Positions 8,613 through 17,213 of a stretch of DNA of 64,000 nt are shown here, in pieces (the stretch's first letter is position 1; every line of letters starts with the position of its first letter). Made by a program: the position numbers and the translations under genes. This stretch comes from Bifidobacterium saimiriisciurei (GTDB lineage Bacteria > Actinomycetota > Actinomycetes > Actinomycetales > Bifidobacteriaceae): contig NZ_WHZU01000006.1 of assembly GCF_010667655.1 (NCBI RefSeq), forward strand, positions 99,602 through 163,601, given 5' to 3'. The notes under the pieces were generated by a model. It did no database searches, was not told where the DNA came from, and worked only from the letters and a program-made list of their open reading frames with translations.

Positions 8613-9530
8613 TCACACCACGAATCGCACATACGTGCGGTCGTCGAATGACTCCATCGTGGGGGAGAAGCTCTTGGTGTCCTTGAATTCGCGGATGAGC
8701 AGCGGATCCTTCTGACGCAGGCGCAGCAGTTCGGTTTCGGAATCGTCGAGCGTGGGGCACAGGATCGGGTAGCCGTCGCTGGCGAGCACCACCTCGTCGC
8801 CGGGATGCACGGGCACCGCATGGACCGGGTATTCCGGGTCGGTGAAGCCGTCGAACACGAAATACCCGTATTCGCCGCGCTGGTTGGCGAAGTTCGCCTG
8901 CATCTTCAGGAACGGCATGATGGCGTCACGGCCGGGGTCTGCGAACACCGCGGTGGACGTGACCGCCGACAGCGGCACCGCGTCGGCCACTCCCACGCCG
9001 ACGCCGCTGGCCTTGGCGGCGTCCTGCGCCTGGAACACGAAACTGCGCAGTTCGGCCAGCAGCAGGTCCACCTTCTTCATCGTGGGGATGCGCTTGCCGT
9101 TGACCATCGCCAGACAGTCGCCGAACAGCCAGATCTCATGCTGCGCCTCGCTGTAGACGACCATGTTCGCCTGAAGGCGTTCCGTGGGATGCTGACGGAA
9201 GAAGTCGGGGGAGAGCGGCGACGCCTCATAACGGTCGTGCAGTGCGGAGTCGAGCCGCTGCTGCATCGCGCGCATGGCTGCGGGGGCGTTTGACGTGAGC
9301 TGTGCGTTCGGCCACGCGTACGGCGACGGCTGCGACTGCACGATCTGCTCCAACGCGGCCAGCAGCGTATCCTTCGCCACCACGCCCGGTGTGGGCATCC
9401 AGATGCGTTCCGACGCCTTGCTGGTCACGCCGTCGACCACGGCCACAAAGCCGCCGCCTATGAAATAGCCATCCTCGTTGAGCGATTGATCACGGTGCTT
9501 ACCGTGCGTAAACTCCTCAATGATGTTCAT
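8613..9530 (-). CDS. PP2C-like (PPM) serine/threonine phosphatase-related protein
   Basis: 305 residues from ATG 9530, chosen because GGAGG lies just upstream (spacing short); GTG 9548 is the alternative. The order of motifs resembles PPM/PP2C phosphatases: HRDQSLNEDGYF then AVVDGVTSK near the N-terminus (the metal-binding Asp pair), LFGDC in the middle, VVLASDGYP near residue 260, and a C-terminal DDRTYVRFVV resembling the DN-T-V motif. The classic VFDGHGG is not intact (VVDGVTS), so activity is uncertain. No membrane segment is visible. The gene stands alone; no partner kinase is in the window. I am fairly confident of the fold relation, not of the substrate. Confidence 0.6.
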   Translation of the reverse strand: MNIIEEFTHGKHRDQSLNEDGYFIGGGFVAVVDGVTSKASERIWMPTPGVVAKDTLLAALEQIVQSQPSPYAWPNAQLTSNAPAAMRAMQQRLDSALHDRYEASPLSPDFFRQHPTERLQANMVVYSEAQHEIWLFGDCLAMVNGKRIPTMKKVDLLLAELRSFVFQAQDAAKASGVGVGVADAVPLSAVTSTAVFADPGRDAIMPFLKMQANFANQRGEYGYFVFDGFTDPEYPVHAVPVHPGDEVVLASDGYPILCPTLDDSETELLRLRQKDPLLIREFKDTKSFSPTMESFDDRTYVRFVV

Positions 9531-9563
9531 AATCCTCCATTGTGGCACGCAGCCGGGAGTATA

Positions 9564-10865
9564 TTACTCGATTTCGAGTTCGACGATGAGCGCGCGATGG
9601 TCGGTGCGGGGGATTTTCGCCGAATGCGCCGACTTCGCGACTATGCCGCTCGTATGCAGCACGTGGTCGATTTCAATAAGCGCCGGGAACGTGGGCCAGC
9701 TGGCCGGGAACGTGTTGTTCCAGCCGCGATGCAGCTCCAACGACGAATCGGCAAGGCCGGAGCCCTGACGCAGCGCATCGCGGAAACTGGGATGATAGAC
9801 GCTCGAATTAAGGTCGCCGAGCACCACGGCCGCGCAATGCGCCGCCGTGGAATACTGCTTCGGGATACCGTTCGCGTCGGTCGGCAGCTTGACGTTGTTC
9901 GTCGTTCCGGAGGCTGCGCCGGCGGCGTTGCACTTGTCCGCGCGGATGGCGAACCGGCCGAGGGCGCGCACGCCGTCGCTCCAGTCCTGTCCGCTGCGCG
10001 GCGGCGACTTCGGATGCACGGATGCGAACTCCACGATCTGGCTGCCGAGCCGCACTCTGGCCACGGGGGCCGCTGCGGCGCTGATGTTCACCGACTCATC
10101 GGAGAAATCCATCGGCTCGAAACGCATGAACAATGCGTTCGAGCCGGCATTGTCGTCGGGCCGCGACTTGCCCAGCACCCGATACGGCAGCTCGTCGTCG
10201 ATATGCGAGACTTCAAGACGATGGATGAGATCGTCGTTCACCTCCTGAACGGCAAGCAGATCGATACGCTCCTGCTTCACCAGATGCATGATGGTGCCGG
10301 TATCCGCACGGCCGTAACGGGTGTTGAGCGTCATCACGCGAATGGTTCGCGAGGCTTGTGACGGCGTCGATGATTGCGAGCCGGACGGCATGGACGGCGA
10401 CGTAGTCGATGCGGCGTCGGCGCCGTCATCGACGGTCGTTGCCGACGCCGACGTTGTGCTCGTCGTTACGGTCGTTGTTGCTGTCGTCGTTGCGACCGAC
10501 TGTCGGGGGATGCCGAGCATCGTCGTCACCGCGGCCGGCATCGGCATGATGTACGCCGCCTGCCACAGCAGCTGCACGACCAACAAAACGATGGCCATCA
10601 CGCACTGCGGCCACAGGCGCAGTACGGCGGCGAGCGCCAGCAGCAGCACGATCGGCACGATGAGCAGCGGGATTAGCGCGATGACCTCGGGCAGCGGACG
10701 ATGCCGGTCCGCGCTGGCCGGCAGGTATTTCAACGTCATCCATAGCGCGATGACGGCGAGCAGAATCCAAAGAATCACGATATGGCTCCTTGACGTGGAT
10801 GATCTTGACGTGGATGATGCGGACGGCTGGCGGCGACGGGATGATGATTGCTGTGACTTGGGCAT
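9564..10865 (-). CDS. Membrane-anchored endonuclease/exonuclease/phosphatase family protein
   Basis: 433 residues. A basic, Ser/Arg-rich N-terminus (1-28) precedes three hydrophobic helices (about 29-45, 60-85 and 88-115), then a Thr/Ala-rich linker (125-170). The extracytoplasmic or cytoplasmic EEP domain follows, with its motifs in order: VMTLNTRYG (about residue 177), LAVQEVND, GDLNSS, IDHVL and TDHRALIVELE. These carry the metal- and phosphate-binding residues of the DNase I / sphingomyelinase / inositol phosphatase fold. Membrane-linked EEP proteins like this are common in actinobacteria, but the phosphodiester substrate is not known. The start is ATG 10865. Confidence 0.85.
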   Translation of the reverse strand: MPKSQQSSSRRRQPSASSTSRSSTSRSHIVILWILLAVIALWMTLKYLPASADRHRPLPEVIALIPLLIVPIVLLLALAAVLRLWPQCVMAIVLLVVQLLWQAAYIMPMPAAVTTMLGIPRQSVATTTATTTVTTSTTSASATTVDDGADAASTTSPSMPSGSQSSTPSQASRTIRVMTLNTRYGRADTGTIMHLVKQERIDLLAVQEVNDDLIHRLEVSHIDDELPYRVLGKSRPDDNAGSNALFMRFEPMDFSDESVNISAAAAPVARVRLGSQIVEFASVHPKSPPRSGQDWSDGVRALGRFAIRADKCNAAGAASGTTNNVKLPTDANGIPKQYSTAAHCAAVVLGDLNSSVYHPSFRDALRQGSGLADSSLELHRGWNNTFPASWPTFPALIEIDHVLHTSGIVAKSAHSAKIPRTDHRALIVELEIE

Positions 10866-10886
10866 GATGGCGTGCTAAAGCAGACA

Positions 10887-10910
10887 GCTCCCCTCCATTG
10901 GGAGGGGAGC
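10887..10910. repeat. GCTCCCCTCC hairpin repeat
   Basis: GCTCCCCTCC, loop ATTG, then GGAGGGGAGC form a perfect 10-bp stem between ffh and the EEP gene. It is a single copy of the CTCCCCTC-type intergenic hairpin that recurs at 12.8-13.0 kb and 63.57-63.7 kb. Confidence 0.8.
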
Positions 10911-10984
10911 CGAGGTGATGTCGCCGAATCCGCCGGAATTCACATCGAATTGCCGATGAATTCGGCGACGTATGCGGGGGGGGG

Positions 10985-12625
10985 TCAGCGGCCGCCGAAG
11001 AGTCCGCCGAGGCCGCCGCCGAGGTTCGGGGGAAGTTCGGGCATGCCGTTCTCACCCATCTGCAGGCCGGCGGGAAGCGCGGGGTTCTGCGGCTTCTTCT
11101 GGAACGCCGAGCCGCTGCCCTTGGAGCCCGAGGGCTTGCCGGAAAGGCGTTCGCGCAATGCCCTCTCCTCGGCCTCGCGCTTCATCGGGTTGCCGGACTT
11201 GCCGCCCTTCTTCTTGCCCTTCTTGCCCTTGCGGTTGCTCTTCGTGCCGCCGGGGCCGCCCATGCCGGGGATGCCGCGCGAGCCGTTGCTCATGCGCTTC
11301 ATCATTTTCGCGGCCTGCTCGAATCGCTGCAGCAGGCCGTTCACCGCGGAGACGGTGTTGCCGGAACCGTAGGCGATGCGGGCGCGACGCGAGCCGTCGA
11401 TGATCTTCGGGTTGCGACGCTCCTCGGGGGTCATCGACTGGATGATGGCCTCGGTGCGGTCGACCTCCTTCTCGTCGAACATCTCGAGTTCCTTGCGATG
11501 CGCCGCCATGCCCGGGATCATGCCGAGCAGGTTCTTCATCGGACCGAGCTTGCGCACCTGCTGCAGCTGGTCGAGGAAGTCGTCCAGACCGAAGCTGCCG
11601 TCGGAGATCTTCGTGGCGGCCTTGCGGGCCTCCTCCTCGTCGAACTCCTTCTGCGCCTGCTCGATGAGGGTGAGGATGTCGCCCATGTCGAGGATGCGGG
11701 AGGCCATGCGGTCGGGGTGGAACACCTCGAAGTCCTTGAGGCCCTCGCCGTTCGAGGCGAACAGGATCGGCTTGCCGGTCACGCTCGCCACGGACAGTGC
11801 GGCACCGCCTCGGGCGTCGCCATCAAGCTTGGAGAGCACCACGCCGGTGAAGTCCACGCCCTCGTCGAACGCCTTCGCGGTCTTCACCGCGTCCTGACCG
11901 ATCATCGCGTCAATGACGAACAGGATCTCGTTCGGCTGCACGGCGTCGCGGATGTCGCGCGCCTGCTTCATCAGCACGTCGTCCACGCCAAGGCGGCCGG
12001 CGGTATCGATGATCACCGTGTCGTACAGCTTCTCCTTGGCCAGCGTGATGGAATCGCGGGCCACCTTCACCGGGTCGCCGGTAGTCTGGTCGGGGGAGGC
12101 CACATCGTCGCCGTCGGCCTGCACGCCCGGTTCGGGGGCGTACACGGGGACGCCGGCGCGCTCGCCCACCACCTGCAGCTGGGTGACGGCGTTCGGGCGC
12201 TGAAGATCGGCGGCCACGAGCAGCGGCGTGTGGCCGGCGTCCTTGAGCCAGTAGCCGAGCTTGCCGGCCAGCGTGGTCTTACCGGCACCCTGCAGACCGG
12301 CGAGCATGATGATCGTCGGCGGGTTCTTCGCGAAGTTCAGCGGACGATCGACGCCGGCGCCGAGGATGTTCGTCAGCTCGTCGTTGACGATGGACACCAC
12401 CTGCTGCGCCGGGTTCAGCGCCTGGGAGACCTCGGCGCCCAGCGCGCGCTCGCGCACCTTGGCGGTGAAGGAACGCACCACGTCGAGCGCCACATCGGCG
12501 TCGAGCAGTGCACGGCGGATTTCGCGGATCGTGCCGTCGATATCCGCTTCGGAAAGCTTGCCCTTCGAGCGCAGGTTCTTGAACGCGCCCGAAAGTCGGT
12601 CAGTCAAAGAAGTAAAAGCAGCCAT
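10985..12625 (-). CDS. ffh: Signal recognition particle protein Ffh (SRP54)
   Basis: 546 residues from ATG 12625 (MAAFTSLTDRL, the conserved N-domain start). The G domain has P-loop GLQGAGKTT (110-118), DTAGRLGVD, and TKLDGDARGG; the M domain follows with FGLDDFLDQLQQ, LLGMIPGM and SRRARIAYGSGNTV, the signal-peptide and 4.5S RNA binding region. Ffh binds signal sequences on ribosomes and docks with FtsY to deliver them to SecYEG. It is longer than most Ffh proteins because of a Gly/Lys-rich tail with basic runs (KSNRKGKKGKKKGGK) and a short acidic insert in the G domain (QADGDDVASPDQ). No FtsY or ffs RNA gene is seen nearby. Confidence 0.98.
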   Translation of the reverse strand: MAAFTSLTDRLSGAFKNLRSKGKLSEADIDGTIREIRRALLDADVALDVVRSFTAKVRERALGAEVSQALNPAQQVVSIVNDELTNILGAGVDRPLNFAKNPPTIIMLAGLQGAGKTTLAGKLGYWLKDAGHTPLLVAADLQRPNAVTQLQVVGERAGVPVYAPEPGVQADGDDVASPDQTTGDPVKVARDSITLAKEKLYDTVIIDTAGRLGVDDVLMKQARDIRDAVQPNEILFVIDAMIGQDAVKTAKAFDEGVDFTGVVLSKLDGDARGGAALSVASVTGKPILFASNGEGLKDFEVFHPDRMASRILDMGDILTLIEQAQKEFDEEEARKAATKISDGSFGLDDFLDQLQQVRKLGPMKNLLGMIPGMAAHRKELEMFDEKEVDRTEAIIQSMTPEERRNPKIIDGSRRARIAYGSGNTVSAVNGLLQRFEQAAKMMKRMSNGSRGIPGMGGPGGTKSNRKGKKGKKKGGKSGNPMKREAEERALRERLSGKPSGSKGSGSAFQKKPQNPALPAGLQMGENGMPELPPNLGGGLGGLFGGR

Positions 12626-12683
12626 AATGACCCCAAGTCTACCGATGCGGCGGGAAAAGCGGTATAGGGAGGGGACGACCAGA

Positions 12684-12809
12684 TTGCAGGCTGCGATGAT
12701 CGCGGCGATAGCGCGGTCTCGCGGGGCCGCCGTGGCCACAAGGAATGTGAAGGACTTCGAAGGAACCGGCGTAGACGTGGTGAATCCGTGGGGGAGTACG
12801 GCTGAATAG
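12684..12809 (+). pseudogene. C-terminal remnant of a VapC/FitB-type PIN-domain toxin
   Basis: The frame encodes roughly 'AAMIAAIARSRGAAVATRNV' followed by KDFEGTGVDVVNPW and stops at TAG 12807-12809. This matches the last third of PIN-domain toxins, where the pattern is D..IAA.A..G...ATRN..DF...G..V.NPW. The ATRN-DF motif normally carries the last acidic residues of the RNase active site. Nothing upstream in this frame looks like the missing N-terminal two thirds; instead the ffh start region is there. No antitoxin gene remains. It is read as a decayed toxin-antitoxin remnant. Confidence 0.75.
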
Positions 12810-13015
12810 ACGGTCGACTCCCCTCAGTCGGCTGTGCCGACAGCTCCCCTCAATCCTGAGGGGAGCCGAAACGATGGATGACGTTCATTGCCTATGGCCC
12901 TCTCTGCGAGAGGGGCTGTGGCGGATATGGTGAACTCGTGGAAGGTGCGGCTGAGTAAGTGTTTGGCTCCCCTCAAGGTTGAGGGGAGCTGGCCGCCGGA
13001 GGCGGACTGAGGGGA
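12810..13015. repeat. Cluster of CTCCCCTCA / TGAGGGGAG hairpin repeats
   Basis: No gene is seen here. Hairpins: GCTCCCCTCA / TGAGGGGAGC at 12843-12866, GCCCTCTC / GAGAGGGGC near 12897-12916, and GCTCCCCTCAA / TTGAGGGGAGC at 12966-12989, with half copies at 12817-12827 and 13004-13015. These look like dispersed bifidobacterial intergenic repeats that cluster with the vapC remnant. Confidence 0.8.
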
Positions 13016-13070
13016 GTTGAATACTGGTTGGGCTGGGACGTGTGGCTCCCAGACCCAACCAGTATTCAAC
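13016..13070. repeat. Long perfect hairpin abutting the ABC-F stop codon
   Basis: GTTGAATACTGGTTGGG (13016-13032) pairs perfectly with CCCAACCAGTATTCAAC (13054-13070); inside, CTGGGA pairs with TCCCAG, giving about 23 paired bases with one bulge. It touches the stop codon of the minus-strand ABC-F gene. There is no U-tract, so it is either an atypical terminator or an mRNA 3'-end stabiliser. Confidence 0.85.
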
Positions 13071-15220
13071 TACTCGACCTGTTCGCTGAGCTCCATCCAC
13101 TCGGTTTCGAGGTCGTCGCTTTCCGAGGAGATGGCCTGCATCTGCTCGTTGAGCTTGTTCAGGCCCTCGAAGTCCGTGGGGTCGTGGGCCGCCATCTGCT
13201 CCTCGAGCTTGCCCTTCTGCTCTTCGAGCTTGGCAAGCTTGCGTTCGATGGCCGAGATGCGCCGCGTGACCTGATGGTATTCCTTGCCCGACAGCTTCGG
13301 CTTGGCGTCGGCCGAATCGTCGACGGCAGCGTCCGCGCCGTTGCCGTCTGAAGCCGTGCCGTTGCCTCCCTTGCCGTTGCCGCTCTTGCCTGAGGTGCCA
13401 TCCGTGCCGAAGACGGCCTCCACGCCCTCCTTCTGCATGCGTTCGACCATATCGAGATAGTCCTGCACGCCGCCGGGCAGATGCCGCACCTTGCCGTTGA
13501 GCAGCGCGAACTGCTGGTCGGTCACACGCTCGAGCAGGTACCGGTCGTGGGAGACCACGATCAGCGTGCCCGGCCAGGTGTCGAGCAGGTCCTCCATCAC
13601 GGCGAGCATATCGGTGTCGAGGTCGTTGCCGGGCTCGTCCATGATGAGCACGTTCGGCTCGTCCAGCAGGATCAGCAGCAGCTGCATACGGCGCTTCTGA
13701 CCGCCGGAAAGGTCTCGGATCGGCGTCATCAGCTGGGCGGAGGAGAAGCCAAGGCGCTCCATCAGCTGACCGGGCGTCACCTCCTTGCCGTCCACGATGT
13801 AGCTCGGCTTGTAGCGGCTCAGCACTTCCTTGATCTTGTACTTGCCCAGCTTCTCCAACTCGTCAAGCCTTTGCGAAAGCACCGCGAACTTCACGGTCTT
13901 GCCGATGTTCACATGGCCTACGGTCGGGGTGATCGAGCCGTCGATGAGCTTGAGCAGCGTGGACTTGCCGGCGCCGTTCGCGCCGACGATGCCGATGCGG
14001 TCGCCCGGGCCGATAAGCCACGTCACATCGTCGAGGATCTTACGGCCCGAAACGGTCACGCGCTGCGCGGCCGACGTGACCTCCGGCTTCACCTTCACCT
14101 CGGCCACGCCCTGCTTGCGCGCCAGGGCCTCGGCCTCGGTGCGCGCCTTCTCCGCGGCGGCGATGGCCTCGGGGATGCCGGCGTCCACCAGACGCGAATC
14201 GGCGAGCGTGTCGACTGCCACCTCGACCGAACCATGCGGCTGCGGCTCCGCATACATGGCGGTCACGAAGTCCTCGGTCGTCTCGGCGCCATCGGTTTGG
14301 GCTGCGTCGGCGTTCGACGTGGGCTTGGCGAAGATCTGGGTGACGTCGACGAGGTCGACCACCTGCTTGCCCAGACGCGACGTCGCCATCTGCTTCAATT
14401 CGAGCGTATTGCGCACCGGGGGCACGTCGGCAATCAGCTCGCGCGCGGCCTTCACGTGGAACTTCTGCTTCGTCGAACGCGCACGCGCGCCACGGGTCAG
14501 CCACGCCAGCTCCTTGCGGGCCAGGTTGCGGCGCTTCGTCTCGCGCACATCCGCCTGACGGTCGCGTTCCACACGTTGCAGCATGTACGCCGAATAGCCG
14601 CCCTCGAACGGGTCGATCACACCGTCGTGCACCTCCCACATCGACTCGCACACCTCGTCGAGGAACCAACGGTCGTGCGTCACCAGCAGCAGGGCGCCCT
14701 GCCCCTTGGCCCAGCGGTTCTTCAGATGTTCGGCCAGCCAATGGATCGTGACCACGTCCAGATGGTTCGTCGGCTCGTCAAGCGCGAGGATGTCCCAATC
14801 CTTCAGCAGCAGACGGGCGAGGTCGGCGCGGCGGCGCTGGCCGCCGGAGAGTGATCCGACGCGTGCGTTCAGGTCGATGCCGCCCAGCAGCGCCTCCACG
14901 ATCTCGCGCGATTTCGTCTCCGCGGCCCACTCGTAGTCCTCGCGGCCCTCAAGTGCGGCCTCGCGCACGGTGGCGTCGTCGTCAAGCGGGTCGCGCTGGT
15001 CGAGCATGCCGAACGTCAGTCCGCCGCGAATGGTCACGCGGCCCGAATCCGGCTCCATCGTGCCGTTGAACAGGTGCAGCAGCGTGGATTTTCCATCGCC
15101 GTTCCTGCCGACGATGCCAATGCGGTCGCCTTCGAAGACGCCCTGCGTCACATCGGTGAAAATGGTCTTCGTGGCGAAAGCGAGCGAAACGTGTTCAAGT
15201 CCCAGGTCATAAATCGGCAT
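13070..15220 (-). CDS. ABC-F family ATPase (Uup-like), duplicated ATP-binding cassette
   Basis: 716 residues from ATG 15220 (MPIYDLGLEHVSLAF). Two ATP-binding cassettes are present with no membrane segment: the first has GRNGDGKST, LSGGQRRR and LALDEPTNHLD; the second has GANGAGKST, LSGGQKRRMQ and IMDEPGNDLD. Between them is a linker of about 130 residues with a charged, Ala-rich region, and the C-terminus is a coiled coil (residues about 640-715), as in Uup and other ABC-F proteins. These soluble proteins act on ribosomes, or in Uup's case affect branched DNA intermediates. The second Walker B lacks the usual TNHLD (GNDLD here). An in-frame ATG at 15259 is unlikely. Confidence 0.92.
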   Translation of the reverse strand: MPIYDLGLEHVSLAFATKTIFTDVTQGVFEGDRIGIVGRNGDGKSTLLHLFNGTMEPDSGRVTIRGGLTFGMLDQRDPLDDDATVREAALEGREDYEWAAETKSREIVEALLGGIDLNARVGSLSGGQRRRADLARLLLKDWDILALDEPTNHLDVVTIHWLAEHLKNRWAKGQGALLLVTHDRWFLDEVCESMWEVHDGVIDPFEGGYSAYMLQRVERDRQADVRETKRRNLARKELAWLTRGARARSTKQKFHVKAARELIADVPPVRNTLELKQMATSRLGKQVVDLVDVTQIFAKPTSNADAAQTDGAETTEDFVTAMYAEPQPHGSVEVAVDTLADSRLVDAGIPEAIAAAEKARTEAEALARKQGVAEVKVKPEVTSAAQRVTVSGRKILDDVTWLIGPGDRIGIVGANGAGKSTLLKLIDGSITPTVGHVNIGKTVKFAVLSQRLDELEKLGKYKIKEVLSRYKPSYIVDGKEVTPGQLMERLGFSSAQLMTPIRDLSGGQKRRMQLLLILLDEPNVLIMDEPGNDLDTDMLAVMEDLLDTWPGTLIVVSHDRYLLERVTDQQFALLNGKVRHLPGGVQDYLDMVERMQKEGVEAVFGTDGTSGKSGNGKGGNGTASDGNGADAAVDDSADAKPKLSGKEYHQVTRRISAIERKLAKLEEQKGKLEEQMAAHDPTDFEGLNKLNEQMQAISSESDDLETEWMELSEQVE

Positions 15221-15647
15221 AAGCGCCAATCTACCGCCAAGCGACGTCAAACCCTCCATTGACGGATTTGTGGGTCTAATACATACGCGAGGAAGGCGAA
15301 AACCCGCTCCTCGTGAACGTTTTGATCCACTTTTCGGTTTGCGTCCGAAGACTCGGGACTCGCCCCCGAGGGCTCATGGCCCGCGTTCGGAGACTTATGG
15401 CCGCTTCCGAAGACCCATAGTCCACTCCCGCAAGGCTCATGGCCCGCGTCCGAAGGCTCATGGCCAATCGGGGTATAGGGTGCATACCTTGGTAACAATG
15501 CGGAAAAATGTGGAGGGGTTGTCGGTGTTTCTCCTGTAGTCATATAAAACGTTTATTTGTAGGTGTCGTACCGTATAGTTAACGGATGTTACATACCCCC
15601 GATTGAGAAGAACCCTAGGGCGAACCGACGTTGAGGAAGGGTGGCGT
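15221..15647. other. Divergent intergenic region with degenerate 21-bp tandem repeats
   Basis: No convincing gene. From about 15340 to 15475 there are five to six imperfect repeats of about 21 bp built on 'CGAAGGCTCATGGCCCGCGT'. On the minus strand they read as a seven-residue repeat (GHEPSDA / GHEPCGS / GHEPSGA) in a 98-codon frame at 15247-15543 that lacks a good RBS. An ATACCCCC motif lies at 15593-15600, upstream of the EPS operon, whose promoter must be in this region. Confidence 0.55.
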
Positions 15648-17213
15648 TTGAAGAGGAATCATCATTGGTGGAGTCAAAAGGATTCCACGACCGTCACCGA
15701 TATCGAAGCCGGCAATGATAACGATGTCATGGCGACCGGCGCCCATCAGCTCTCCCAGGTGCTGTACTGGCGGTTCTTCGTCAACCTGATCCTCATGGTC
15801 GTGGACGGTTCCATGCTCGTGTTCGCGAATCTCATCATGTTCACGCGCGAACCGTTCTCCTACATCCCCGACGACGACGGCATGGCCAGCGAACTGCTCA
15901 CCGGCGTGCTCCTGCTGCTGTTCGCCCTTATCTACGTGGCCTGCCTGTACGCCGCCGGCATCTATCATCGCCACGTCATGGGCGACGGCTATCAGGTCAA
16001 CTACAAGATCGTGGAAGGCGTCGTCAAGACGTTCGTCATCCAGGCCGCGGTCAACTACATCTTCGGACTGCCACTGCCGCTGCACGTCATGATCGCCACC
16101 GCCGCGATGACGCTGGCATTCACCGTCATCGCGCGATTCGTCGCACGGCGCATCATCGCCCGTCGTCGCGGCGACGGCCGATTCGCCTACGCGACCATCA
16201 TCATCGGATCCCCCGCCTGCATCGCGCGAACGCTCGGCCGTCTGCGCCGCCGCACGCAGATGAACTATCGTCCCGTCGCCGTATGCCCCGTCGGCATCGA
16301 CCCGCGGACGAAGTCCGTCGTGTCGGTGCCGCTTCCGGCCGACGTCGACATCGACGACAAGCTGACCGTACTGCCGTACGACGCGCGTCTCGGCGCCACG
16401 GCCATCGGCATGAACGTGCAGACGCTGCTGATCTGCGATGTGATCCGCCGCGATTCCGTCGAATTCAACGTGCTCTCGCTGGCCGTGGAATCATTGGGAT
16501 TGGAGATCGCGCTCAGCGCCGGCGCCGCCGACATGGGCGCGCACCGACTCTACCTGCGCAACATCCAGGGCATGCCGGTGCTGACGCTGCGACTGCCGCA
16601 GTACGGCTTCGGCACGCGCATGATCAAACGCGGCCTCGACCTCATGCTCGCCGTGCTGGCCATCATCGCATCCTCGCCCATCATGATCGCCACGGCCATC
16701 GCCATCAAAATCGACGACGGCGGACCCGTGTTCTACGGGCAGAAACGCATCGGCCTGCGAGGACGGCCGTTCCATATGATCAAATTCCGGTCGATGGTCA
16801 CGAACGCCGACGAACTCAAGGCGAAACTCGCCGAGGAGACCGGCCAGACCGACCGCTTCATCTTCAAGATGAAGCGCGACCCGCGCATCACCCGCGTCGG
16901 CGCGTTCATCCGCAAATGGAGCATCGACGAACTGCCGCAGTTCTTCAACGTGCTGCGCGGCGACATGAGCGTCGTCGGTCCGCGCCCTCCGCTGCCCGAG
17001 GAGCACGCCCGATACAACCGCCTGTACGCCACGCGCATGTACGTTAAGCCCGGCATCACCGGCCCGTGGCAGGTGTCCGGCCGCAGCAACCTGACCGCCG
17101 AGGAATCCGAACAGCTCGACGTCTCCTACGTGCAGGACTGGTCCATCACCGGCGACCTCACCATACTGTTCAAGACCGTGGGCGTCGTCATCACGCATAA
17201 GGGTGCCTACTGA
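15648..17213 (+). CDS. EPS priming glycosyltransferase (polyprenyl-phosphate sugar-1-phosphate transferase)
   Basis: 521 residues from TTG 15648, chosen because GAGGAAGGG ends six bases upstream; another TTG at 15603 lacks an RBS. Four N-terminal membrane helices (about residues 40-170 counting from the TTG) precede a CoA-binding-like domain. The C-terminal bacterial sugar transferase domain has KRGLDLMLA, FYGQKRIGLRGRPF, MIKFRSM, LRGDMSVVGPRPPLPEE and PGITGPWQVSGRSNL. It transfers a hexose-1-phosphate from a nucleotide sugar to undecaprenyl phosphate, the first step of EPS unit assembly at the membrane. It heads the long plus-strand EPS operon; the next gene overlaps its stop by one base. 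Which hexose it uses is not evident. Confidence 0.95.
   Translation: MKRNHHWWSQKDSTTVTDIEAGNDNDVMATGAHQLSQVLYWRFFVNLILMVVDGSMLVFANLIMFTREPFSYIPDDDGMASELLTGVLLLLFALIYVACLYAAGIYHRHVMGDGYQVNYKIVEGVVKTFVIQAAVNYIFGLPLPLHVMIATAAMTLAFTVIARFVARRIIARRRGDGRFAYATIIIGSPACIARTLGRLRRRTQMNYRPVAVCPVGIDPRTKSVVSVPLPADVDIDDKLTVLPYDARLGATAIGMNVQTLLICDVIRRDSVEFNVLSLAVESLGLEIALSAGAADMGAHRLYLRNIQGMPVLTLRLPQYGFGTRMIKRGLDLMLAVLAIIASSPIMIATAIAIKIDDGGPVFYGQKRIGLRGRPFHMIKFRSMVTNADELKAKLAEETGQTDRFIFKMKRDPRITRVGAFIRKWSIDELPQFFNVLRGDMSVVGPRPPLPEEHARYNRLYATRMYVKPGITGPWQVSGRSNLTAEESEQLDVSYVQDWSITGDLTILFKTVGVVITHKGAY

Noticed and set aside
14453..14466. Second parS-like site in the ABC-F gene
   Set aside because: CCTTCACGTGGAAC has three mismatches to the 14-bp core and fits the coding sequence; a match this weak is likely by chance.
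13481..14854. 457-codon plus-strand frame opposite the ABC-F gene
   Set aside because: It is antisense to two complete ATP-binding cassettes and has His/Leu/Arg bias typical of shadow frames.
15247..15543. Confident small gene ahead of the ABC-F gene
   Set aside because: There is no RBS or known domain; only the in-frame repeats favour coding, so it is kept as an observation, not a gene.
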